From the NCBI GenBank assembly GCA_951813605.1, contig OX638379.1, positions 1,622,471 through 1,686,470 on the forward strand: a stretch of DNA of 64,000 bases. Direction: 5' to 3'. Both the position numbers and the translations under genes were made by a program. The stretch comes from an uncultured Bryobacterales bacterium. Its GTDB lineage: Bacteria; Acidobacteriota; Terriglobia; Bryobacterales; UBA6623. Positions 18,849 through 27,636 of the stretch are shown here, piece by piece (position 1 is the stretch's first letter; every line of letters starts with the position of its first letter). The notes beneath the pieces are model-generated. The model made no database searches, was not told the DNA's origin, and was given only the letters and a program-made list of their open reading frames with translations.

Positions 18849-19492
18849 GGGCGTATCGATTGTCTTGAAGCACCAGTCGGCGAGGTTCAAGCGGACTTTG
18901 CAGTTCTCTCATATCTTGTAGAGGTGCCGGAGAGAGGGATGGCCGCCGCTGCTTCGCGGACGACCGAACGGCCGACTTCCAGGGCCGCCTCTACGAAGTC
19001 GGTGCGGAACTGATCGGGCACAGGGTCGTCCTGCTATTCGACCCCATCGCCCGGGCGGCCCGTCCCAGATCGGCCGGTGTCTCGGGGAACGGGTGTTCGA
19101 CCCGCCGACGAAGTCTCTGTTTCGGAGGACTTGGTCAATACCAGGGATAGGTGGCATGGGCCGGTCGGACCCATGCGCCGTTGTGTGCGAAATTGGGGTC
19201 GTAGCCCAAGGGCTGCGGGATGCCGGACAGGGGCCGATGGCAGATGCGGCCCCGCTGTTCAAGGAGCCATCTCCCAGTACTCGGCCTCCCCCGGGCGACG
19301 CAGCATGCGGGCCATCCCTGCGTCCGTGCCGACATTGGCGGAGGATTCGACGACGGCAACCGTAGCGCAAACAGCAGGTTATTCTCGCCATATGTCGCGG
19401 ATTTGCCAAGATCCACGGGAATTGCACCAGCCAGCATCCGAATCCCCTCGCTAAAATGGGCCGTAGCTGGCGTCCACGCCGGCGGTGTTTCT
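18849..19492. other. Gap between the two DUF1549/DUF1501 modules
   Basis: 644 bases separating the tandem modules. A probable transposase tail lies at 18932-19150 on the plus strand. Short protein-like stretches appear on the minus strand in changing frames around 19140-19340, for example G-Y-D-P-N-F-A-H-N-G-A-W. I cannot assign them to a family. The gap may be the scar of an insertion or deletion. Confidence 0.4.
18932..19150 (+). pseudogene. C-terminal remnant of a Mu-type/DDE transposase
   Basis: In one frame the plus strand reads D-R-T-A-D-F-Q-G-R-L-Y-E-V-G-A-E-L-I-G and then H-R-V-V-L-L-F-D-P. This resembles the small beta-barrel domain that ends many Mu/IS21/TniA-type transposases, whose pattern is roughly D-R-T-x-S-x-x-G-x-x-Y-E-V-x-x-x-L-I-G followed by V-x-L-x-Y-D-P. 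The frame closes at 19148-19150. There is no upstream catalytic domain, so only the tail is left. The assignment is from remembered family pattern and needs a search. Confidence 0.45.
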
Positions 19493-21859
19493 GTGCGCAA
19501 GTTGACCGGAACGAGCCTTCGATGCTCCCCGCTTGTCTTGGGAATCCTTCCGCTTCTGCTCGCCGGAGCTTCCTCGGCTTCTGCAGCGCCCGCCCACACG
19601 GTTTCGTTTTCCCCCGACCAGCGAGCCTACTGGGCGTTCCAGCCGGTGGTCCGGCCGACTCCGCCTGCAACATCGGATGCGGCTTGGGTCCGCAACCCCA
19701 TCGACGCCTTCGTACTGGCTGGTCTCGTCGCCGAGAGTCTGGAACCGGCTCCTCCAGCCGCCAAGGCGGCCCTCGTTCGACGGGTCTACCTTGACCTGAC
19801 CGGGCTTCCGCCTTCGCCGGCCGAAGTGTCCGCGTTCATGGCGGACGACTCTCCGGCTGCCTACGATCGGCTTGTCGAGGATCTCCTGGCGTCACCCCAC
19901 TATGGCGAGCGCTGGGGCCGGCACTGGCTCGACCTGGCACGGTATGCGGAGAGCACAGGTTTCGAGCAAGACGTCACGCGGCCGAATGCCTGGCGGTATA
20001 GGGACTATGTCATTGCTGCCTTCAATGCTGACAAGCCCTACGATCGGTTCGTCCAGGAGCAGATAGCCGGGGACGAACTCTGGCCGGACCGTGCTGACGC
20101 ACGGGTCGCCACAGCCTTCAACCGGCATTACGCGGAGGAGCCGAACCAAAAGGACTTATTGCTGGCGCGGCAGGAGACGCTGCACGACATCACGAGCGTC
20201 GTCGGCTCCACGTTCCTCGGACTGACCTTCGCTTGCGCCCAGTGCCACGACCACAAATTCGATCCGATCAAGCAGCGAGACTACTACCGCCTGCAAGCCT
20301 TCTTCGCAAGCGTGAATCACGACGATTCCTTTCCAATAGTCCCGGATGCCGAATACGGGGAGTACCAACGCAGGCTCGCCGTCTGGGAAGAGAAGACAGC
20401 GGCGATCTGGCGGGAGATGTACGACATTCTGGAGCCGCTCCGGAAATTCACTCCCGAGCAACTGCTCCATCGCTACCCGGATTTCGTGATCACGGCAATC
20501 AAGACCCCGGCTGACCGGCGGGACCCGAGCCAGGAATGGATGGCCAGCCTTCTTGAAAGGAAGGTCTGCGGCACCTGCCCGTTCGAACCGAAACCGCATA
20601 AGGACCCAGGGTTTCGGAGTCGTGCAAACAGGCTCGAGGGGGAACAAAAGGAGCGATTCGAGGAACTCCAGGCGGAACTCGCAGAATTCGAGCACCTGAA
20701 GCCGGACGATGTGGCGCGCGGGACAGGAATCTTCGACGTCAGCCCGGATCCACCGGCGACGCACGTGCTTGGAGGCGGACTCTACACGAACCCTGGCGAA
20801 GAGGTCCAGCCCGGTTTCCTGTCGATTCTCGAGCCTGAGCCGGCTAGCATCGTGCCGCCGCCGGACGGGCGATCAACGGGCCGTCGCACTGCACTCGCCA
20901 AGTGGCTTACCGATCCTGCCAACCCGCTGGTCGCGCGAGTCATGGTGAACCGTATTTGGTACTACCACTTCGGTCGTGGGATTGTCGCGACCCCTAGCGA
21001 TTTCGGCGTCATGGGTGAGCGCCCCACGCATCCCGATCTGCTCGACTGGCTGGCGGCGGAATTCGTGGACACCGGCTGGAGCGTCAAGCATGTCCATCGG
21101 CTGATCTTGCGTTCCACCACGTATCGCCAAGCTGCAAGACCGTCGGCCCACGCAACCCCCGTGGCCGGGCGCGTCGACGCGTCGCAACGTGCGGCAGAGC
21201 GTGCCCAGAGAGTCGACCCCTCCAACAAGCTCCTCTGGAAGTTTCCCGCGCGGCGCCTGGAAGGTGAGGTGGTGCGGGACGCAGCCCTCTCGGTGGCCGG
21301 GCTGCTGAACCCCAACCTCGGGGGGCCGAGCGTGTTCCCGCCCTTGCCCGACGGGGTCCCCAAGCCGACCGGGGGCTGGAACGAAACCAAGTCGGCTGCC
21401 GATCATCGCAGACGCAGCGTGTACGTCTTCATCCGGCGGAACACGCCGTATCCGATGCTCGCGACCTTCGACTTCCCCGATACGCACGAATCCTGCGGCC
21501 GGCGCAATCGCACGACGACCGCTCCACAGGCCTTGGCACTGCTGAACGGACAGGAGCCGTCCGAATGGGCAAGGGCTTTCGCCGGGCGCGTTCTGGCGCT
21601 CGCTGGTTCCAATCCGGTGAAGCAGGTCGACGTCGCGTATAGGCTGGCGTATGCGCGCGTTCCGGACCATCGGGAAAAGGATCTGGCCCTGACGTTCCTT
21701 GAGCGTCAGGCGCAGATCGTCTCCGACCGGCCAGAAGGGGCCGAGCCGGCATCGGTGCCGGAATCCCTCCCTCCGGGAATGTCGGAACAGCACGCTGCCG
21801 CGCTCGTCGACTACTGCCTGATGTTGCTCAACTCAAACGAATTCGTCTACAGTCTCTGA
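19493..21859 (+). CDS. DUF1549/DUF1553 secreted protein, copy 2
   Basis: Second exported DUF1549 (PSCyt2) / DUF1553 (PSD1) protein, 788 residues from the GTG chosen here. That start is preferred because a basic n-region and signal peptide (L-V-L-G-I-L-P-L-L-L-A-G-A) follow directly. The frame stays open for 91 codons upstream without protein character. The C-A-Q-C-H-D-H-K-F-D-P motif, R-Y-A-E-S-T-G-F, T-R-P-N-A-W-R-Y-R-D-Y and H-P-D-L-L-D-W-L-A-A-E-F are shared almost word for word with copy 1, so the two arose by duplication. Copy 2 has extra residues between the two domains, including a C-G-T-C pair. Its DUF1501 partner begins 6 bases after the stop. Confidence 0.88.
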   Translation: MRKLTGTSLRCSPLVLGILPLLLAGASSASAAPAHTVSFSPDQRAYWAFQPVVRPTPPATSDAAWVRNPIDAFVLAGLVAESLEPAPPAAKAALVRRVYLDLTGLPPSPAEVSAFMADDSPAAYDRLVEDLLASPHYGERWGRHWLDLARYAESTGFEQDVTRPNAWRYRDYVIAAFNADKPYDRFVQEQIAGDELWPDRADARVATAFNRHYAEEPNQKDLLLARQETLHDITSVVGSTFLGLTFACAQCHDHKFDPIKQRDYYRLQAFFASVNHDDSFPIVPDAEYGEYQRRLAVWEEKTAAIWREMYDILEPLRKFTPEQLLHRYPDFVITAIKTPADRRDPSQEWMASLLERKVCGTCPFEPKPHKDPGFRSRANRLEGEQKERFEELQAELAEFEHLKPDDVARGTGIFDVSPDPPATHVLGGGLYTNPGEEVQPGFLSILEPEPASIVPPPDGRSTGRRTALAKWLTDPANPLVARVMVNRIWYYHFGRGIVATPSDFGVMGERPTHPDLLDWLAAEFVDTGWSVKHVHRLILRSTTYRQAARPSAHATPVAGRVDASQRAAERAQRVDPSNKLLWKFPARRLEGEVVRDAALSVAGLLNPNLGGPSVFPPLPDGVPKPTGGWNETKSAADHRRRSVYVFIRRNTPYPMLATFDFPDTHESCGRRNRTTTAPQALALLNGQEPSEWARAFAGRVLALAGSNPVKQVDVAYRLAYARVPDHREKDLALTFLERQAQIVSDRPEGAEPASVPESLPPGMSEQHAAALVDYCLMLLNSNEFVYSL

Positions 21860-21865
21860 TTAAGC

Positions 21866-23332
21866 ATGGATTGCCCGCCGACAGCCCGCCGACAAGCTGA
21901 ACCCTCTCGGCGCGCTTTCCTTTCCCGAACCGGGAGCGGATTGGGAAGTATCGCGCTCGCCCACTTGCTCACCGCCGAAGGTGCACTGTCACCCGCCCAG
22001 GCGGCAGCGACCAACTCCTTGGAGGCAAAGCAGCCGCATCACCCGCCGAGGGCGAAGTCCGTGATCTGGCTCTTCATGGAAGGCGGCCCCAGCCACATCG
22101 ATCTCTTCGACCCGAAGCCGGAACTCGACAAACTTGCGGGCCAAGTTACCCCGCCGTCCTTCAACCTTCCCGTCACGAGCGCAACGGGGTCGCATAGGAT
22201 GCCGCTCGTAGCCTCGCAGCGGCAGTGGAAGCAGCACGGACAGAGCGGGATGTGGGTTTCCGATTGGTATCCGCATATCGCGGGGCATGTGGACGACATG
22301 GCAGTCATTCGGTCCTGCTGGTCGGACGGAGTCAACCACGTCGGTGCCAACCGCCAGATGAACACCGGCTCGATCCTCGCCGGAAGGCCTTCGCTGGGGG
22401 CTTGGACGACCTACGGACTGGGTGCCGCGAACGAGGAGTTGCCGGCATTCGTCGTGCTGACGGATGACAAGGTCGTACGGGGAGGTCCAACGAACTGGGG
22501 CTCCGGATTCCTGCCCGCGTCCTACCAAGGCACGCACTTCCGGAGGGTCGGCCCTCCGATTCTGGACTTGCAGCCTCCGGACAACGTCACGGACAGGCAG
22601 CAACGCAGCCGACTGGATCTGCTCCGCGATCTCAACGGCATCCATGCGGACAACTGGCCGGCGGAGGTTGAGCTTGAGGCCCGTATCGAGTCGTACGAGC
22701 TCGCCTACCGGATGCAGCGGGCCGCCCCGAACGCCATCGATCTGGATAAGGAGTCCGAGGCGACCAAGCGCCTATACGGCCTTGACGAGGACTCGACGCG
22801 GCAGTTCGGCGCGAATTGCCTGCTCGCTCGCCGCCTGGTTGAACACGGTGTCCGATTCGTGGAGGTGTATTGCGGAAGCGGAAGCGGCTGGGATGCTCAT
22901 TCCGGTCTCGAAGAGAATCACCAGAAGTGGTGCAAGGTGTCGGACAAGCCGATCGCAGGCCTGCTCAAGGACCTTAAGGCTCGCGGCCTGCTGCAGGAAA
23001 CCTTGGTGGTTTGGGGCGGGGAATTCGGGCGTACACCCTTCAGCGACACGAATTCTATCGTAGAGACTGCGGAGAACTACGGTCGAGATCACAATCCCTG
23101 GGGATTTACCATCTGGATGACCGGAGGCGGGATCCGAGGGGGACGGACGATCGGCTCGACGGACGAGATCGGCTTCCGTGCGGTCGACAAGCCGTATCAT
23201 GTACACGACATTCACGCCACGATGCTGCACATGCTGGGACTGGATCACCGGCACCTCACCTACCTGCATAACGGGCGCGCCGAGCGGCCGACCATCAATG
23301 GCGGAGTGCTCATGGAAGACGTGCTGTCTTGA
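21866..23332 (+). CDS. DUF1501 Tat-exported protein, copy 2
   Basis: A 488-residue DUF1501 protein, paralogue of the one at 17406-18848. The N-terminal S-R-R-A-F-L-S-R-T-G and following hydrophobic stretch form a twin-arginine signal. F-M-E-G-G-P-S-H-I-D-L-F-D-P-K-P-E-L, V-E-V-Y-C-G-S-G-S-G-W-D-A-H and V-W-G-G-E-F-G-R-T-P are kept. Unlike copy 1 it carries a short insertion (S-I-V-E-T-A-E-N-Y) before G-R-D-H-N-P-W-G-F. It is translationally close to copy 2 of DUF1549/DUF1553. The reaction is unknown; with its partner it may process a polymer at the cell surface, which is an inference. Confidence 0.9.
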   Translation: MDCPPTARRQAEPSRRAFLSRTGSGLGSIALAHLLTAEGALSPAQAAATNSLEAKQPHHPPRAKSVIWLFMEGGPSHIDLFDPKPELDKLAGQVTPPSFNLPVTSATGSHRMPLVASQRQWKQHGQSGMWVSDWYPHIAGHVDDMAVIRSCWSDGVNHVGANRQMNTGSILAGRPSLGAWTTYGLGAANEELPAFVVLTDDKVVRGGPTNWGSGFLPASYQGTHFRRVGPPILDLQPPDNVTDRQQRSRLDLLRDLNGIHADNWPAEVELEARIESYELAYRMQRAAPNAIDLDKESEATKRLYGLDEDSTRQFGANCLLARRLVEHGVRFVEVYCGSGSGWDAHSGLEENHQKWCKVSDKPIAGLLKDLKARGLLQETLVVWGGEFGRTPFSDTNSIVETAENYGRDHNPWGFTIWMTGGGIRGGRTIGSTDEIGFRAVDKPYHVHDIHATMLHMLGLDHRHLTYLHNGRAERPTINGGVLMEDVLS

Positions 23333-23837
23333 CGCGAGTCGCCCGCTTCCAGGCAACTGAACGGACCGTCCACCGGTGCTGACCACCATTGCTCCGACCC
23401 TTGGTCTCGGGCTCGACAGGTAAGGCTCGGGCGGTGGAGGCGGCGAGTTGCGGCGGCGCACGCGGGTGATCCGAATCTTCTCCAAAGAGGCCAGCTGCCT
23501 GCGGCTGATCCGGGCGCTGGCCGTGGAGACCCATGAAGGCTGGCTGGAGGACAGCCGCTACCTCAACATGGAGTACTGGCGGGAGCACTGCAAGCAGGCG
23601 CTGCGTCAGGCGGCCTGAGCGCGCCCGGCCCGACCGGCGAGGCGTTACCAAGCATCCCCGATGAATCCTCCCGACGCGGTCCGCCAGGGCCCGCCGGAAG
23701 GACTGCGGCCGGCGCCCGGGGGACACCTTGGGAGGCCCTCCCGGGCCGGCATCGCCTGCCTGCAGACGGAGCCGGGCACCCCTCCGCCGGTGGCTCTCCA
23801 GCCGCGACCACGGCTCTACGCAAGCGAATCGCCGTAG
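23333..23837. other. GC-rich scar region with IS256 remnant
   Basis: 505 bases between the second DUF1501 gene and the truncated molybdenum hydroxylase gene. It contains the tail of an IS256-family transposase (23445-23618) and then about 200 bases of very GC-rich DNA without a recognisable gene. This is where the hydroxylase gene loses its 3' end. Confidence 0.55.
23445..23618 (+). pseudogene. C-terminal fragment of an IS256-family transposase
   Basis: The plus strand encodes E-L-R-R-R-T-R-V-I-R-I-F, then E-A-S-C-L-R-L and an L-x-M-E-Y-W-type end, closing with TGA at 23616-23618. This is the well-known C-terminus of IS256-family (mutator-type) transposases, with the E-I-R-R-R-T-x-V-V-G-I-F-P-N motif and the S-x-L-R-L helix. 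Only about 57 codons remain. The catalytic D-D-E region is missing, so the element cannot move by itself. Confidence 0.8.
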
Positions 23838-25336
23838 CTACGATGCTGAAGTCCCCTTAATCACGAAAACCAAGACCGAATTTGCAGAATTCTCTTGACA
23901 CAACTCTGCAGTGTCCGGGTTGTAGGCGGTGAAGTTCCAGGCGACGAGCTTCTCGCCACGGAGGCCCGCTTGCGCTTCGAAAGCTGCCGCTGGCCGGAAG
24001 TAGGCCCAAACGAACTCCTCCGCACGAGTCCACTGCAGCGAGACTGGCTTGCCGGCCGCTTGGGCCAATCCCGCAGCCTCGATGGCGACTTCGCCGGTAT
24101 GCTTGCCGCCGAATCCGCCGCCGCTGTCGGGCACGATTACGCGCGTTTGATCGGGCGTCAGGTGGAATGCCTCCATCAACTGCTCGCGAACGCCGAACGG
24201 TCGCTGTGTGCCGGTCCTGACGGTAAGCTGGCGTTCCTTCCACTCCGCGACCGCCGCACGCGGTTCCATCGGCGCGTGTTGGACGTAGGGAATCTCTACG
24301 AAGCCTTCAGGGTCTTGGCAGCCGCCAGCGCGGCATCAACGTCACCGCGCTCACAGCGTCGCGGACCACGACGTCGTCCTCCGCTCGTCTGCGCGCGTGC
24401 CTTCAAGTAGGCTCCGGGGCCTTCGCTCGAAGGGTGGGGCGCGGTCCGCCATTTCGCCGTCTTGCTGATCGCCTCCAGCGCCTTCCGTGCTTCGTAGGAC
24501 GTCTTCGCCGCGCAGCCGACAAATTCCCCGTCGCGAACCGCAACTACACCCATCTGCTTGCCGGGGGCGAGGTCGACGCTCTCGAGTCGTGCTCCGTACG
24601 ATGGCGGTCGCAGCACCGCGCCGTAGAGCATGTTTGGACGCACGACATCCGAGGGGTAGCGGTGAGCGCCTTTAACGATCTCGCGAGCTTGGGCTTTGAG
24701 CAGTGTCCGGCCCAACACCGTCCAACTGCTGACCTCGTTGAGAGGGACCGCCCTCGGCGCGCTGTCGTCGGCCGTTGAGGTCAGCCGATTCGATCCCGCC
24801 AAATCGGCATGGGCGAGCCGATTGTCCGCGTGGACGACGGCGCCGGCTTCAACGCGCAATTGAGTAGCATCGAGATTCCATTCCTCCGCTGCCGTGCGCA
24901 CGAGCATCTCGCGGGCCGCAGCGCACGCCCTCCGATCCACAGGCACAGTGGATGGCGTCGTCCGACTGCCCGCGGTCGAGCCGTCGTCCGACGCTAGCAC
25001 CGTGTCAGCCAGCATCACCTGCGGCGCTTCGGGGGCGACGCGGAGCTCGTCGGCCGCCGCCTGGAGAATCTCGGTTCGCGAGCCCTGGCCAATCTCGACC
25101 TTCCCCGTCAGCACGATGATCGACCCGTCCTCGCCCAGGTGCAGCCGCGTCGACGGCGGGATCTCAGCGGCTGCTACGCCGGGGCTGAAGACAACCATTC
25201 CCGCAGCTGTGACGAGCAGGCCGGCGCCGATGGCAGAAATCCACTCGCGACGGCCTAACTCGAAATGATATGCCGGGCCCTCGGCGAGTTCCTTTCGATC
25301 GGGCTCGAACAGGTCTTCGCGGAATCGCTCAGGCAT
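23838..25336 (-). pseudogene. Broken molybdenum hydroxylase large subunit (xanthine dehydrogenase family)
   Basis: Remnant of a molybdopterin-binding subunit of an aldehyde/isoquinoline/xanthine dehydrogenase-like enzyme of the periplasmic branch, with a hydrophobic export segment near residues 33-58 after G-R-R-E-W. The frame from the ATG at 25336 runs to 24296. The family's next segments (Y-V-Q-H-A-P-M-E-P-R and D-S-G-G-G-F-G-G-K-H) continue only in another frame (to 23838), so there is a frameshift near 24290. Homology then ends after A-Y-N-P-D-T-A, leaving roughly the last third missing, next to the IS256 fragment. The start overlaps the stop of the 2Fe-2S subunit by 8 bases, the normal operon arrangement. 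Confidence 0.8.
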
Positions 25337-25805
25337 CGCTCGCCTCCGAGGAGCGGGCCGCAAGTTCCACCGACGCCATGATGTTGCGATAGCCGCAGCA
25401 GCGGCACAGGTGCGGGTCCATCGCGTCGAGAATTTCCGACTTGCTCGGCTTCGGATTCCGTTAGAGCAGCGCCGTAGCTTCGACGATCATTCCCGCCGTG
25501 CAGTATCCGCATTGGGCCGCATCCATGTCGATAAAGGCCTGCTGCATGCTCGTGAGTTCATCGCTTGAGGCGAGCCCCTCGACTGTTGTCACACTCATCC
25601 CTTCCACGCTTGAGACGGGCGTGAGGCAAGAAGCCTTGGGTTGATCGTCGATCAAGACCGTACATGCTCGGCATTGGCCCTCGCCGCAGCCGTACTTCGT
25701 GCCGGTGAAGCCGAAGTCCTCACGCAGCACGTCCAGGAAGGGACGATCCGGTGGGGACTCGGCAGAAAGCTCTTTTTGGTTTACGCGAACTGTGAATTAG
25801 GCCAT
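25329..25805 (-). pseudogene. 2Fe-2S subunit of the molybdenum hydroxylase, two in-frame stops
   Basis: Encodes the small iron-sulfur subunit that passes electrons from the molybdenum subunit. The plant-type ferredoxin cysteines (Y-G-C-G-E-G-Q-C-R-A-C), the linker M-Q-Q-A-F-I and the C-terminal C-G-Y-C-T-A-G-M and L-C-R-C-C-G-Y clusters are all visible. In one frame from the ATG at 25805 there is a TAA at codon 3, before F-T-V-R-V-N-Q-K-E-L, and a second TAA at about 25461, after A-T-A-L-L and before R-N-P-K-P-S. Both fall inside conserved sequence, so the gene is dead unless both stops are suppressed. The frame ends at 25329, overlapping the large subunit start. Confidence 0.8.
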
Positions 25806-26085
25806 GGCATGCCTTCTATGCTGCAGGCACGGAGTTGATCATAGCTGGCGGCCAGCCCACAGCCAAGTGGTGGAGTGCTTGCCGGATTCAATTTGGCCGT
25901 GAATCGGACCGCTTGCCCGGCCCGTCGGTCATGACACTACTGCTTCGGAGTTCGGATTGCACCAAGCTCGCCTGTCCGCTTGAGGAAGTGACACCCGGTC
26001 GTGGCTTCTCTCACTCAATTGGGCCTTGCTGTTCAGTGCCTTCAGTGGACCGCCGAGCACGGACTTGTACCGCCTCCCTCGCGGA

Positions 26086-27636
26086 TCACGGGTAGGTGTA
26101 GGTCGACTGCAGTCCTAGCGGAATGCCCAGGGCCCAGTACACCCCCAAAGCGAGGGTCCACGTAATCAGCAAGGTGATCGAGTACGGCAACATCAAGGAA
26201 GTGACCGTGCCGATACCCGTGTTCTTCACCCACCGCTGGCAGAAAGCCACCACCAGCGGAAAATACGGCATCAGGGGCGTGACGATGTTTGTAGTGGAAT
26301 CACCCACCCGGTAGGCGGCCTGGGTGAGTTCCGGGGAGAGTCCCACCTGCATCAGGACCGGGACGAACACCGGTGCCAGCAGGGCCCACTTCCCGGATGC
26401 CGATCCAACAAACAGGTTCACTACCGCACTCAGCACGATAATGCCGCCGATTGTCATCATGCCGGGCAGGCCCAGGGACTGGAGGAATTCGGCGCCTTCC
26501 ACTGCCAGCAGTGCGCCTAGGTTGGACTCTGAAAAGGCCGCAGTGAACTGTGCGCAAAAGAAAATCATCGTGAGGTAGTAGCCCATCGTCGACATGGACT
26601 TGCTCATACCAGCGATGATGTCGCGATGGCTGTGGACGGTGCCTGCCACGTAACCGTAGACGGTACCGGGTATCAGGAACAACAGGAAGATCAGCGGGAT
26701 CATCGACTGCATCAACGGAGCCGCAAAAGAACTGAGCTGACCGTTTGGGGCGCGCAACGGGGAATCGGCTGGCATCACGGCCAGGAACAGCGCCAATACA
26801 CCCAGCGCCATGGTTGCGAGTCCGGCCCAAACCCCAACTCGCTCCTTATCGGAAAGCGCTTGCGACTCGACGGTGTCAGAGCCCTCGCCATCGAGGCGAG
26901 TCCCTTGCAGCCGTGGTTCGATAACTCGGTCGGTCAGGACCCACCCGACGACGATCACCAGCACGCTCGACACGCTCGTGAACAGCCAGTTGCACAGCGG
27001 GTTGACTTCGCGGCCTGAATCCAGGATCTGCGCGGCCGACTGTGTGAAACCCTGAAGCAGCGGATCGATAGCCGACGGGATGAAGTTCGCACTGAACCCG
27101 CCCGATACCCCCGCGAAAGCGCAAGCGATACCCGCGAGGGGATGTCGACCGGCGGCGTGAAAGATGACGCCGCCCAGAGGAATGACAAGCACGTACCCGA
27201 CGTCTGCCGCCGTGTGGCTGATGATCGCTACCAGCAGCAGCATTGGGGACAGCAGGCTCCGAGGAGTCATCGCCACAAGGCCCTTTAGACTTGCGCGGAT
27301 GAATCCGGTGTGCTCGGCAACCCCGACTCCGAGAAGCGCCACCAACACGACACCCAGCGGCGCGAATCCAGTGAAGGCCGACACCATGTTCGCCAAGAAA
27401 GCGGCTAGGCTCGGCCCGGACAGCTGGTTCTGGACTGTCAGTGCCCTCGCTCCGTCCTTGGCGGGAACCGTAAATTCGTGGCCTGCCAGCAGCCATGATG
27501 CGATCCAAACCGCAACGAGGGCGATAACAAAGAGCGCGGCCGGGTCCGGCAAGCGGTTGCCTGCTCGCTCCACCCAATGGAGGGCTCTCTCGACCGCAGT
27601 CCCGCGCGCCTGATTCGAAGAGTCCGAAGTCGCCAT
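26086..27636 (-). CDS. abgT: AbgT-family transporter
   Basis: Inner-membrane carrier of 516 residues of the AbgT family, whose members import p-aminobenzoyl-glutamate or export sulfonamide-like antimetabolites using the proton gradient. About a dozen hydrophobic segments are visible. The family's hairpin regions appear as G-G-F-S-A-N-F-I-P-S-A-I-D-P-L and G-D-S-T-T-N-I-V-T-P-L-M-P-Y-F. The conserved N-terminal W-V-E-R-x-G-N-R-L-P-D-P is present. The gene is intact although DNA on both sides is decayed, so it is probably still under selection. It is single, with no abgAB hydrolase next to it. Confidence 0.9.
   Translation of the reverse strand: MATSDSSNQARGTAVERALHWVERAGNRLPDPAALFVIALVAVWIASWLLAGHEFTVPAKDGARALTVQNQLSGPSLAAFLANMVSAFTGFAPLGVVLVALLGVGVAEHTGFIRASLKGLVAMTPRSLLSPMLLLVAIISHTAADVGYVLVIPLGGVIFHAAGRHPLAGIACAFAGVSGGFSANFIPSAIDPLLQGFTQSAAQILDSGREVNPLCNWLFTSVSSVLVIVVGWVLTDRVIEPRLQGTRLDGEGSDTVESQALSDKERVGVWAGLATMALGVLALFLAVMPADSPLRAPNGQLSSFAAPLMQSMIPLIFLLFLIPGTVYGYVAGTVHSHRDIIAGMSKSMSTMGYYLTMIFFCAQFTAAFSESNLGALLAVEGAEFLQSLGLPGMMTIGGIIVLSAVVNLFVGSASGKWALLAPVFVPVLMQVGLSPELTQAAYRVGDSTTNIVTPLMPYFPLVVAFCQRWVKNTGIGTVTSLMLPYSITLLITWTLALGVYWALGIPLGLQSTYTYP

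Noticed and set aside
18909..19673. Long open frame on the minus strand covering the gap and the start of DUF1549 copy 2
   Set aside because: It overlaps the coding start of DUF1549 copy 2, has no domain, and is rich in arginine and proline as expected for the shadow of GC-rich DNA.
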